From Verrucomicrobiota bacterium (GTDB lineage: Bacteria; Verrucomicrobiota; Verrucomicrobiia; Limisphaerales; SXTU01): a stretch of 34,219 nt of DNA. The stretch covers positions 1 through 34,219 of the forward strand of contig JACRKB010000027.1 of the NCBI GenBank assembly GCA_016235545.1, given 5' to 3'. How positions within the stretch are numbered: the stretch's first letter is position 1; every line of letters begins with the position of its first letter. The notes under the pieces were generated by a model. The model made no database searches, was not told the origin of the DNA, and saw nothing but the letters and a program-made list of their open reading frames with translations. The translations under genes were made by a program, and so were the position numbers. Positions 25,101-32,491 of the stretch are shown piece after piece.

Positions 25101-27316
25101 TTCGGCTCGACCAGCAGGCGCACGGCGGTGGCGCGGGTGTTGTCGTTCGCGCTTTCAAGCGCCTTCACGAGGTCGGCGGAAGCGGCCTTCGCAAGATTCG
25201 GCACCGTGAGTTTCGCCGCCTGCTTGTGGTCCACGCGCCAGATGCGGCCGTAGTAGTGGTCGCGGTCGGGGCGGATGGCGGCGTTGCGGGGGCCGTGCTT
25301 GGGGCCGCGCGTGTCGTTGTGGATGATGGCCTGGTTGCAGAAGTCCACGACATACATCGCGCCGTCGGGGCCGGTGCGGACTTCGATGGGGCGGAACCAG
25401 AGGTTCTTGCCCGCGATGAATTCCAGCTCCTCGCGCGACGCCTCCTTCTCGCCCGCGAAGCTCACGCCGTCGGCCTTCACGAACTCGTGGTGCAGCAGGT
25501 TGATGGTCGGCTCGGTGGTGAAGTAGCTGTAGTTCCACTTCGCCGGCCACGCGCCGCCGTCGTAAATGACCGCGCCCGCCGCCGCCGTGAAGCTGCCCAC
25601 CCAGTCAATCTGCACATACGGCAGCGAGTCGTAGGGAATCAGCGAGTAGCTCTTCGGGCTTTTGCGCACGACGCGGAAGCTGGGCGTGCCCTTGACGCCG
25701 GCCTTCGCAAGCTGGCTCTCGGGCATCACCGTGTGCATGAGCAAGTCGCCGCTCGTGGGCTGCGTCCAGAAAACCTCGTTGTCCCAACTGATTTGCAGAC
25801 CCCAGGTGTTGCCGCCCTTGGAGGAATACTGCTCGAACGCGGAGCCGTCCGGCTTGAAGCGCACCACGCCGGAGCCGACGCCGCCGAAGTCCTTGCTGCC
25901 GTCGCCGCTCTTCACGCTGCTCGTGCCGCTGTAGCCGTGCGTGCCGTAAATCCAGCCGTCGTAACCCCAGCGCAGGTTGTTCAGCACGGCGTGCGTGTCG
26001 CGGTTGCCGAGGTTAGTGTAGAGCTTCTCGACCTTGTCCGCCTTGCCGTCGCCGTTGGTGTCGCGCAGGAGCCACACGTCCGGCGAAGCGGCGGCGATGA
26101 CGCCGTCCTTGTGGAAGACGAAGCTCGTGACGAGTTCGAGGCCCTCGAAGAAAACCTGCTTCTTGTCCATCACGCCGTCGCCGTCCGTGTCGGTGAGAAT
26201 GGAAATGCGGTCGTAGGCCGGGCGCTCGTAGCGGTTGTCCGCGCCAATCTTCGCCTCGGGCTGCCAGCGCTGGACGTAATCGCTCGGCGCGGGCGCGTAA
26301 CGGCCATCGGGATACTCGGGCGTCTCGGCAACCCACATCCGGCCTTGCGCATCCCAGTCAATGTTCATGGCCTTGTTGATGAGCGGCTCGGCGGCGACGA
26401 GCGAGAGCTTGAACTCTGGGTGGATGTCGAGCGTGGCCGGAATTTGCTCCGGCCTCGGCGTGCCGCCTTCGGGATAGCGCAGCGCGGCGAGTTCATTCGG
26501 CTTGGCGAACTCGTCGAGGTTCGCGCGCTTGCCCGCCCACGCGATGCCGCGCAGCAACACCGCGCGATACGCGAGGTGGCTGAACGTCGCGTTCTTGTGC
26601 CCGAGCAAACTCGTGAACGCGCGATACGGCTTCCCGCCGTCGCGCTGGTTCTCGAACGTCCACATCTGCGGCTGGATGTCATAGACCGTGATTTTGCCCG
26701 CGCCCGGCTGCGCGTTCTTCTGGTTGCGCCGGCTCTCGCTCATGTGCGGCGTGTAGGCCGCGCCGAGCACGGTCACGCGCGAATCCATGTCGAGGTCGTA
26801 GTAAATCTCGTCATCAATGTCGAAGTTCGCCGTGCCCACCGAGATGGGATGCGTGCGGTTGACGTAGTAGAAGGACATTTTGCCTTCGAGCCACTTCGTC
26901 TTCCCATGCACCCACGAGCCGCCGATGACGGACTTCCAGTAGTCCGAGCCGTCCTCGATGCTGCGCGTGGGCACCGCCGCCGTGTGCAGCACCACCACGC
27001 CGCCGCCACGCTTGAGGAACGCCTCGAAGCCATCGCGCAACGGCCCTTTCGGAAACGCCCCGCCGTCCTGCGCGAACATCACGAGCACATCGGTCTTGGC
27101 GAGCTGCTCGGGCGTGGGCAGTTCGAGGCCGCCGTCCACCTTCAGCCCGCGCTCGGTGAGCAGCGTGGTCCACTCGCCGAGGAAGCGCGGGTGCGCGTGG
27201 ACTTCCTGCCCGCGATTGGCCTGCCCGCCGCGGATGAACACCCGAAGCGGCTCGGCGGCAGACGCGGTGACGGCCAGCAAAGTGGCGAGGACCGGGAGGA
27301 GTAGGTGCAGTTTCAT
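22148..27316 (-). CDS. ThuA - PVC dehydrogenase/propeller - HEAT - haem c - ThuA fusion protein
   Basis: A 1722-aa exported protein with signal MKLHLLLPVLATLLAVTASA. Order: an N-terminal ThuA-like domain (about 22-275; VLVMFAQDGGAF, GGGVVVLHTA, GGSWVHGKTKW); a sorbosone-dehydrogenase-like beta propeller typical of PVC bacteria (about 284-697; MWVAETPEYPDG, DTDGDGVMDKKQVFFEGLE, MYVVDFCNQAIIHND); an Ala-rich HEAT-like region (about 700-1120); one haem-c motif CATCH at 1154-1158 with GPNLTGMG after it; a beta domain (about 1250-1440); and a second ThuA-like domain (about 1507-1722; VLLIGGGSSHDFHRFF, GKGVVLLHAG, GHDARAHDL). ThuA domains have a glutamine-amidotransferase-like fold and are linked to sugar use. 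The start at 27316 places the signal peptide first; the frame open to 27379 is ignored. Function is unproven; an electron-transferring sugar dehydrogenase is likely. Confidence 0.92.
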   Translation of the reverse strand: MKLHLLLPVLATLLAVTASAAEPLRVFIRGGQANRGQEVHAHPRFLGEWTTLLTERGLKVDGGLELPTPEQLAKTDVLVMFAQDGGAFPKGPLRDGFEAFLKRGGGVVVLHTAAVPTRSIEDGSDYWKSVIGGSWVHGKTKWLEGKMSFYYVNRTHPISVGTANFDIDDEIYYDLDMDSRVTVLGAAYTPHMSESRRNQKNAQPGAGKITVYDIQPQMWTFENQRDGGKPYRAFTSLLGHKNATFSHLAYRAVLLRGIAWAGKRANLDEFAKPNELAALRYPEGGTPRPEQIPATLDIHPEFKLSLVAAEPLINKAMNIDWDAQGRMWVAETPEYPDGRYAPAPSDYVQRWQPEAKIGADNRYERPAYDRISILTDTDGDGVMDKKQVFFEGLELVTSFVFHKDGVIAAASPDVWLLRDTNGDGKADKVEKLYTNLGNRDTHAVLNNLRWGYDGWIYGTHGYSGTSSVKSGDGSKDFGGVGSGVVRFKPDGSAFEQYSSKGGNTWGLQISWDNEVFWTQPTSGDLLMHTVMPESQLAKAGVKGTPSFRVVRKSPKSYSLIPYDSLPYVQIDWVGSFTAAAGAVIYDGGAWPAKWNYSYFTTEPTINLLHHEFVKADGVSFAGEKEASREELEFIAGKNLWFRPIEVRTGPDGAMYVVDFCNQAIIHNDTRGPKHGPRNAAIRPDRDHYYGRIWRVDHKQAAKLTVPNLAKAASADLVKALESANDNTRATAVRLLVEPNKADAAPALKQLIASQKAPQARVAALYALSRSGQLDTGTLTVAANDKDAAIRKNAVRVAAAATAPSSKATALKLVQDANARVRLEALNALATQDIDSATAAALVAAYPSLDDNWSKAAFMVIAGKAPELFLNAAFSSGSLAQLTPLVTALTDRLGAGSPDGAAKLVISLAARPASADGLKVSMLNALGTASKGNPAASAPLSAALKALLTSPNARVAAATLPLAVRWDANALANEVKSVGATLVAKLADKAQPDDARAEIAATLLTVRAAVPAAQAGIFNLLASGASAALQTRVVEAVGEQTDTALATELAKALPKLSGEAQSAALNQLLKRTTWATALLTALETDVVPPTVLGPANIHRLRVHPDPDVSKRANALMDKLRGPEAKEKEALIAKFTPEVQKPGNAAKGKELFTMNCATCHLLGQLGNNVGPNLTGMGAHGPAELLGQILDPNKEVDIAYVAISIETKDDELTDGIVVRENQAVVVLKNATGEKEIKKADIKSRRNTGRSLMPEGFEALGAEGLRDVLAFIVGSETRFRFIDLSTAFTASTRDGLYAGQQPDQGALPLTKTGAVNAYGVPFNVVDPAKLPKNIMVLKGGPANSYAQRTFPKTVEAKVGFAAKQLHVLGNIGGWAFPFGQDKEPSLKVTVHYAGGKTEELTFKNGEDIADYIREVEVPNSKLVRGVVGNGAQVRLASRKLTGEGVIEKLTFTSAGQVVAPTTLAVTADLSADAVPGANTPVPTPAAKGDGKKGKKAADGKALPLPPRAEKIEWGAGTKVLLIGGGSSHDFHRFFNLADVAMLKAAKFSVNYTESPLDFVDHAKTVDVLVLSVNTPAFTTPAARKALFDHVAAGKGVVLLHAGVWYNYADWPEYNRELAGGGSRGHDKLGEYEVKATNPAHPIMKGVPASFRITDELYYFQPDASGTPIEVLATATSTLKPGTYPQVFVVKHPKARIAGITLGHDARAHDLTEFKTLLVNAIEWVKK

Positions 27317-27362
27317 AAAGGTGTGGGTGCAACCGTGGTCAAACTTGGCTGCGGTCGGACGG

Positions 27363-28250
27363 CTATCGCTTCTTCCCAAATTTCTTCGCCCCCGGCGCCT
27401 TCAGCTTTTTGAAGTCGCGTGTCAGGTTCGTGAGCGAGGCCTCGACGCCCATGCGCTCCAGGCTGCTCGCGCCGACGAAGCCGACGGCATCCGTGCCCTG
27501 CATGACGCGGTTCGCGTCCTCGGGCGTGTTGATGGGGCCGCCGTGGCAGAGGAAGAAGATGTCCTTCCGCACGCGGCTGGCGGCATCAATGATTTCCTGC
27601 GTGCGCTTGAGCGTGAAGTCCCAAGTCACCACCGCCTTCGTCACGCCGATGCTCCCGCCGACGGTCGTGCCGACGTGCGCGATGATGGCGTCCGCGCCGG
27701 CCTTCGCCATCTCGACGGCTTCCTCCGGCGTGGCGACATAGACGATGCTGAACAAGTCCATCTTCCGTGCGAGGGCAATCATCTCGAACTCCTTCTGCAC
27801 GCCCATGCCCGTCTCTTCGAGCACGCCGCGGAAGTGGCCGTCCACGATGGTGTGCGTGGGAAAATTGTTCACGCCGCTGAAGCCCATCTCCTTCACCTTA
27901 CCGAGCCAGTGCCACATGCGGCGGCGCGGGTCGGTGGCGTGGACGCCGCAGATGACGGGGATATCCTCGACCGTGGGCAGCACCTCGTATTCGCCGATCT
28001 CCATCGCGATGGCGTTCGCGTCGCCGTAGGACATGAGGCCGCAGGTGGAGCCGTGGCCGCTCATGCGGAAGCGGCCGGAGTTGTAGATGATAAGCAGGTC
28101 GGCTCCGCCCTTCTCGATGAACTTCGCGCTGATGCCCGTGCCCGCGCCGGCGGCGATGATGGCGTCGCCCTTCTTGATCGTGGCCATCAAGCGGTCGCGA
28201 ACTTCCTTGCGCGTGTAGGGGTTTCCTTTTCCGGTCCAGGGGTTGGGCAT
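27363..28250 (-). CDS. Phosphoenolpyruvate-hydrolase-like TIM-barrel protein
   Basis: A 295-aa protein of the PEP_hydrolase-like family, related to isocitrate-lyase/PEP-mutase barrels. These are usually found beside a UPF0261 (Tm-1-like) protein, but no such partner is here. Visible: IIAAGAGTGISAKFIEKGGADLLIIY, MSYGDANAIAMEIG, VICGVHATDP, MGFSGVNNFPTHTIVDG, GADAIIAHVGTTVGGS and FFLCHGGPINTPEDANRV. The chosen start ATG 28250 (MPNPWTGKGN) drops an unlikely leader. It is divergent from an AraC-type regulator, separated by 76 bp, a layout that suggests the regulator may control it. The reaction is not established. Confidence 0.85.
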   Translation of the reverse strand: MPNPWTGKGNPYTRKEVRDRLMATIKKGDAIIAAGAGTGISAKFIEKGGADLLIIYNSGRFRMSGHGSTCGLMSYGDANAIAMEIGEYEVLPTVEDIPVICGVHATDPRRRMWHWLGKVKEMGFSGVNNFPTHTIVDGHFRGVLEETGMGVQKEFEMIALARKMDLFSIVYVATPEEAVEMAKAGADAIIAHVGTTVGGSIGVTKAVVTWDFTLKRTQEIIDAASRVRKDIFFLCHGGPINTPEDANRVMQGTDAVGFVGASSLERMGVEASLTNLTRDFKKLKAPGAKKFGKKR

Positions 28251-28326
28251 GGTTTGAAGTCGTTTGTTTTCTGTCGCGTCGTGCGAGTGTGGCAGACATC
28301 CTAGCGCCACAGCCAACGGTTTGAAA
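28251..28326. promoter_or_regulatory. Divergent promoter region of the AraC regulator and PEP-hydrolase-like gene
   Basis: This 76-bp interval must carry both promoters. The 8-mer GGTTTGAA occurs at each end (28251 and about 28318), as direct repeats. AraC-type proteins often bind direct repeats, but this pair is short and may be chance. Confidence 0.35.
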
Positions 28327-29214
28327 ATGGCAAAGACGCACGCCCAACTATCTGAAACGCACCTCCTCGGGTCGCAAACCCGCCAATGGGTCGTCCGCGC
28401 CGCAACCACCGATGCGCGTGCGTGGCTTCAGGACGCGCCGATCTGCCCGGCGCTGGAGCAGCACCAAATCGCCCACCTCGGCGTCAGCCACGCGGTCGCG
28501 CCTTATCGCATCGTGCGCACGAGGCAGAGCGGCACTTACTTTCTCGCGTGCTTCGGGGGGCGGGGCCGGTTTCTGGTGGAAGGCCGGTGGCAGGTCTGCT
28601 GCGCCGGCACCGCGTGCCTCCTGCCGCCACACATCTTGAACGCCTTTTACGCCGAGCCGGGGGCACCTTGGGAATTTGCCTGGGTGCGCTATGAGCAACC
28701 GACCGGGCAACGCCCGATCGCGGGAGCCAGTTCCCCGGTGCTCGCCAAGTTCGACCCCGAACCGCTCCGGCACGCGGTGCTGGGCCTTCATTACGAGGCG
28801 AGGGGCGCCGCAGTGCCCGCGCAGTTGCAGCTTTGGACAGACCTGGCACATGCGTATGTCCTGCGCTTCGCCCGGCCGTGGCAGGTGGAGGACCGGCTCT
28901 GGCTCGTCTGGGAAAGTGTCGCGGCGCATCTCGACGAGGAATGGACCCTGGAACGGCTGGCGCGCCTCGCGCACATGAGCACCGAGCACTTGCGCCGCCT
29001 CTGCCGGCGGCAGCTCGGCCGCAGCCCGATGCACCAGGTCATCTTCCTGCGGATGCGGCGCGCAGCCGAGCTCCTCTCGGCCACGGACGACAAGGTGGAA
29101 ACCATCGCCACAGCGGTCGGCTATCAGAATCCTTTCACCTTCTCCAACACGTTCAAGCGGTGGACCGGCTGGCGGCCGTCCGAATTCCCCGGACGGACCT
29201 TTGAGGCGGAGTGA
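28327..29214 (+). CDS. AraC-family transcriptional regulator
   Basis: A 295-aa regulator with an N-terminal cupin-like ligand domain (RTRQSGTYFLACFGGRGRFLVEG; LLPPHILNAFYAEPG) and two C-terminal helix-turn-helix motifs: EEWTLERLARLAHMSTEHLRRLCRRQLG and DKVETIATAVGYQNPFTFSNTFKRWTGWRPSEF, the AraC signature. It should bind DNA in the cytoplasm and respond to a small molecule, possibly a sugar. ATG 28327 is preferred to the TTG at 28264, since the latter lies in the shared promoter region. It is divergent from the PEP-hydrolase-like gene, its most likely target. The tRNA-Glu gene follows on the other strand. Confidence 0.92.
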   Translation: MAKTHAQLSETHLLGSQTRQWVVRAATTDARAWLQDAPICPALEQHQIAHLGVSHAVAPYRIVRTRQSGTYFLACFGGRGRFLVEGRWQVCCAGTACLLPPHILNAFYAEPGAPWEFAWVRYEQPTGQRPIAGASSPVLAKFDPEPLRHAVLGLHYEARGAAVPAQLQLWTDLAHAYVLRFARPWQVEDRLWLVWESVAAHLDEEWTLERLARLAHMSTEHLRRLCRRQLGRSPMHQVIFLRMRRAAELLSATDDKVETIATAVGYQNPFTFSNTFKRWTGWRPSEFPGRTFEAE

Positions 29215-29242
29215 TGTATTGGGCCGAATGGGCTGAAGAGGA

Positions 29243-29317
29243 TGGCGACCCTACGGGGATTCGAACCCCGGTTACCGCCGTGAAAGGGCAGTGTCCTAAC
29301 CGCTGGACGATAGGGTC
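29243..29317 (-). tRNA. tRNA-Glu (anticodon UUC), CCA encoded
   Basis: On the minus strand the acceptor arms GACCCTA and TAGGGTC pair perfectly. The D arm contains the AGCGGTTAGGA loop. The anticodon loop CTTTCAC (TTC anticodon, Glu) has the stem continuing GCC/GGC. The T arm is CCGGGGTTCGAATCCCCG, the discriminator is G and the CCA end is encoded. The gene stands alone between the AraC gene and the molybdoprotein gene. Confidence 0.97.
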
Positions 29318-29448
29318 GGCCTTCGGACGGCGGGCATTTAGGCGGTTCGCGTGGTGCCTTGTCACGTAAAAAGTCCCGCCGGTCCCGCTCTCAGCAATCT
29401 CTGCAATTCGCGCGTGACGACCCTTGCCCTCGACGCTTAACTCGCGCC

Positions 29449-30603
29449 ATGCAGCCCAGTTTCACCCGCCGCGACCTCCTTCGTGGCACCGTGGCGTTTG
29501 CCGCCACCCTCATGACCCGCACACCGCTTTCCGCCCTCGGCTTCCCGCAGCCCGAGGAAGGATCCACGCCTGTGCCCTTCGTCACGCCACAGTTGAAAAG
29601 CCCCAACCGCCCGATGGTTCATTGGGATTCGCTCACGGACTGGCAGACCGACAACGCCAGCACCTACGTCGTGAGCCATTACAACAAGCCCGAGCTCGCG
29701 TCCGGCGACTGGCGGCTGAACATCGCTGGCTTCGTCGAGCGGCCCGCGACTTTCTCCCTCGCCGATTTGAAGATGCGCCCGCGGCAGGAGCTTCTCGCGA
29801 CGCTGGAGTGCGGCGGCAACGGCGCCAGCCCGACCTTTCTTGGCGCGGTGGCAAACGTCCGCTGGACCGGCACACCGCTCGCGCCTCTGCTCAAGGAGTG
29901 CGGCATCAAGAAGCGCGGCCTGGAAGTCGCCTTCTTCGGCGCGGACCAAAAGCAGGAGAAGGTGCGCGAGCAGGATTTCGAGATGCGTTTCTCGCGCAGC
30001 CTCGCGCTCGCGGACGCGCTGCGCGACGATGTGCTGCTCTGTTGGGAGATGAACGGCCAGCCTCTTCCGCGCGACCACGGCTTTCCGCTGCGGCTCGTCG
30101 TGCCAGGCTGGTATGGCATCGCGTGGGTGAAGTGGCTCACTCGCATCGAGGTCCTCGACCGCCGCCTGATGAGCAAATACATGGGCCGCGAATACGTCAC
30201 CATCCGCGGCGAGGAGGTTGGCGGTCAGACGCTCTGGCGTGAGACCTCGGTGAGCGTCATGAACGTCAAGAGCGTCGTCGCGCGCGTGCTCAAGCTCACG
30301 GACGGCACCCTGCGCGTGAGCGGCGTGGCGTGGTGCGACGGCACGCCGATCCAGTCTGTCGAACTCAAGCTGAACGACGGCCCCTGGCAGCCGGTGAAAC
30401 TCGACACGACCCGCCAGTCGAAATACTCGTGGACCTTTTGGTGGTTCGACTGGAAGAACGCCCCTGCCGGCGAGCACACGCTGATCTCGCGCGCGACTGA
30501 CGCCGATGGCCGCGTGCAGCCCGCGCCCGACGATCCCACCATCCGGCTCAAGAAAACTTACTGGGAAGCGAACCAGCAGTGGCCGCGAAAGATCAGGCTC
30601 TGA
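29449..30603 (+). CDS. Tat-exported sulfite-oxidase-type molybdopterin protein
   Basis: A 384-aa member of the sulfite oxidase/SorA/YedY superfamily. The N-terminus FTRRDLLRGTVAFAATLM is a twin-arginine signal, as expected for a cofactor-loaded protein exported folded. The Mo-pterin domain has Cys121 in TLECGGNGA (the Mo thiolate ligand), then RWTGTPLAPLL and RDHGFPLRLVVPGWYGIAWVKWLTRIEV. A C-terminal dimerisation domain (about 270-380, VMNVKSVVARVLKL ... SGVAWCDG) follows. No c-type cytochrome partner (SorB) or Moco gene is adjacent, so the electron acceptor is unknown. ATG 29449 gives the signal peptide first. The substrate may be sulfite, but this is not certain. Confidence 0.9.
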   Translation: MQPSFTRRDLLRGTVAFAATLMTRTPLSALGFPQPEEGSTPVPFVTPQLKSPNRPMVHWDSLTDWQTDNASTYVVSHYNKPELASGDWRLNIAGFVERPATFSLADLKMRPRQELLATLECGGNGASPTFLGAVANVRWTGTPLAPLLKECGIKKRGLEVAFFGADQKQEKVREQDFEMRFSRSLALADALRDDVLLCWEMNGQPLPRDHGFPLRLVVPGWYGIAWVKWLTRIEVLDRRLMSKYMGREYVTIRGEEVGGQTLWRETSVSVMNVKSVVARVLKLTDGTLRVSGVAWCDGTPIQSVELKLNDGPWQPVKLDTTRQSKYSWTFWWFDWKNAPAGEHTLISRATDADGRVQPAPDDPTIRLKKTYWEANQQWPRKIRL

Positions 30604-30630
30604 GGTCTGAACTGGCCCGTCCGCCGCGGC

Positions 30631-31809
30631 TCACCAGTCCGTCACCGCGCCGTCGCGGCTGAACTCGCGCAGCACGATCTCCTGCTGGAACGGGTGCTTC
30701 TTCACGGCCTTCTCGTTGATGGTGATGCCAAGGCCGGGCTTGGTGTTCGGGCGCACGATGCGGCCCTGCTTCTCCACCGTGAAGCCCTCCTGCACCACGT
30801 CCGCGCGCCACGGCACGTCGTTGTGCACCGTCTCGCAGATGATGTAGCCGGGCTGCGAAAAGCCGAACTCCAGCGACGCCGCCGTGCTCACCGGCCCCTG
30901 CGGATTGTGCGGCGCAAGCGCGATGCGGTGCGCGTCCGCGAGCGCCGCGATGCGTCGCGCCGCCGTGAAGCCGCCGCAATGTGTCAGGTCGAGCTGGCAG
31001 ATTTCCACGGCGCGCTTCTCGAAGAGTTCCTTGAACGCCTCCAAGTTCGTCACGCGCTCGCCGCTCGCGACCGGCGTGGTGAGCGCGGCGTTAATTCTCG
31101 CCAGGCCGTCCACGCACTCGGGCCAGCACGGCTCCTCGAAAAAGTAGAGGCCATACGGGTCCAGCGCTTTGCCGAACTTCAGGCCCATCGCGGGCGAGGG
31201 ACGCGCGTGGCAGTCCACCATGATGTCAATGTCCGGCCCCACGGCGGCGCGCATCGCGGCCACGGCGGCCTCGGCGGCGCGCACCGGCTTCTGCCCCTCG
31301 ATGGGCATCGTGCTTGGCACGGCCATGCTCTTGAAGGCGGTGAAGCCATCCGCCACTGCCGCCAGCGCGAGGTCGGCGAAGCGTTTGGCGTTGTCAGCGG
31401 GCGTTTGGTAGAAGTCTTCCATCTTCCCGCCGCCCAAGTGGCAATATGTCCGCACGTAGTCGCGCACAGGCCCGCCGAAGACCTTCGCCAGCGGCAGCCC
31501 CGCGACCTTCCCGACAATGTCCCACAACGCGAGGTCAATCCCCGCGATGGCCGTGGCGCGCACGATGCCGTGCCCGTGCCAGAAGTGCTGCCGATACATC
31601 ATCTGCCACAGGTGTTCGGGCCGCGTCGGGTCCTCGCCCACCAGCAGGTGCGCGATGTCCTCGATGGCTCCGACGATGCTGCGCGTGTGCCATTCCAGCG
31701 TCGCCTCGCCCCAGCCGATGAGTCCCGGCTGGTCGGTGACGACCTTCACAAACACCCAGTTTCGCATCCGCGCATGGCAGACCAGCGTTTCGATTTTTTT
31801 GATTTTCAT
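30631..31809 (-). CDS. Enolase-superfamily sugar-acid dehydratase (galactonate-dehydratase-like)
   Basis: A 392-aa mandelate-racemase/muconate-lactonising-type enzyme that would dehydrate a sugar acid to a 2-keto-3-deoxy acid. Metal ligands are D199 (MVDCHAR), E225 (FFEEPC) and E251 (SGERV), with acid/base histidines H201 and H301 (APHNPQGPV). The spacing is the same as in E. coli galactonate dehydratase (D183/H185/E209/E235/H285, from memory), which supports a DgoD-like chemistry. It lacks a signal and is cytoplasmic. The ATG at 31809 overlaps the stop of the upstream lipoprotein gene (ATGA), so the two are likely coupled. It is convergent with the molybdoprotein gene. Confidence 0.88.
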   Translation of the reverse strand: MKIKKIETLVCHARMRNWVFVKVVTDQPGLIGWGEATLEWHTRSIVGAIEDIAHLLVGEDPTRPEHLWQMMYRQHFWHGHGIVRATAIAGIDLALWDIVGKVAGLPLAKVFGGPVRDYVRTYCHLGGGKMEDFYQTPADNAKRFADLALAAVADGFTAFKSMAVPSTMPIEGQKPVRAAEAAVAAMRAAVGPDIDIMVDCHARPSPAMGLKFGKALDPYGLYFFEEPCWPECVDGLARINAALTTPVASGERVTNLEAFKELFEKRAVEICQLDLTHCGGFTAARRIAALADAHRIALAPHNPQGPVSTAASLEFGFSQPGYIICETVHNDVPWRADVVQEGFTVEKQGRIVRPNTKPGLGITINEKAVKKHPFQQEIVLREFSRDGAVTDW

Positions 31810-32303
31810 GGTGTGGCCTTTCTTGGGTATCTGCCGTGCCCCTCAACCGGTGTCACGTCAAGGTTGGTGGACTTAGCGAGCTCTTCTAAGACTGCTTTCC
31901 AAACTACGGCCGTGGAAATGTTGGGTTGCTGCGTTGGGGGTTCACTCATTGAAGTGTTGATGAGGGCTTGCATCAGTGGTGATTTCCAACTGCGACCTCG
32001 TCGAGATTCTGGATAGACCACTGCGTTGCCATGCCAATAGAAGGTCTCGCCCTCAACTACAAAGACACCCCACGGCAATGCGGTGGCAGCATGGAAATCC
32101 ACGTAAGTAGCTTCGCTGTGAATCATCTCGATGAAACGACGGCGTAATGGCTCCGGCAACTCCACCATCCAGTGCTTTGACCTCGGTCCCAGTTCAACCT
32201 TCGCAGAGGCTGGGATGTGAATCAGACCGCGCAACTTGTCGCCATTCCTCGGCTCGCAGCCAAGCAAAGCTACGAGAGTCAGGCACGCCGCGATGCGCAC
32301 CAA
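31806..32303 (-). CDS. Small putative lipoprotein of unknown function
   Basis: About 165 aa; I do not recognise the family. The N-terminus [15 protein letters not shown] has a lipobox-like LLGC, pointing to a lipid-anchored envelope protein. The body contains [27 protein letters not shown], then [25 protein letters not shown] and a charged tail. The start is uncertain: TTG 32303 or GTG 32300 gives a short but acceptable signal peptide. The longer open frame to 32495 is translated repeat DNA and is rejected. The palindromic element ends only about 10 bp upstream, so the original start or promoter may have been altered. Its stop overlaps the ATG of the dehydratase gene by 4 bp. Confidence 0.6.
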   Translation of the reverse strand: MVRIAACLTLVALLGCEPRNGDKLRGLIHIPASAKVELGPRSKHWMVELPEPLRRRFIEMIHSEATYVDFHAATALPWGVFVVEGETFYWHGNAVVYPESRRGRSWKSPLMQALINTSMSEPPTQQPNISTAVVWKAVLEELAKSTNLDVTPVEGHGRYPRKATP

Positions 32304-32312
32304 GAGCCGCGA

Positions 32313-32476
32313 ATTGCTCCGAGTGGAACGGCCAACCTGGCCGTTCTCGGTGGCGACTCGCCGCCGAGATTCGGCACAGCCTGCGATCGAACTGTTTGTG
32401 TCGCTCTGGGCGCAGTGTGAGCGGCGGGCGGGTCGCACGCCGCAACGGGCCGGTGGCCCGTTCCACCCGGAACAAT
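32313..32476. repeat. Nested palindromic element between lipoprotein and ceramidase-like genes
   Basis: Arms at about 32313-32348 and 32440-32476 are imperfect reverse complements (GTGGAACGG...CCGTT on one side, AACGGGCC...CCCGTTCCAC on the other), each carrying its own small palindrome. A second inverted pair inside (GTGGCGACTCGCCGCC near 32350; GCGGCGGGCGGGTCGCAC near 32421) completes the nesting. It fills almost the whole 188-bp intergenic gap. Confidence 0.85.
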
Positions 32477-32491
32477 GCGGCGAGCTGCAGC

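Noticed and set aside
25226..27304. 692-aa plus-strand ORF opposite the ThuA fusion gene
   Set aside because: A shadow of the real minus-strand gene; low-complexity Val/Ala/Arg composition and no motif.
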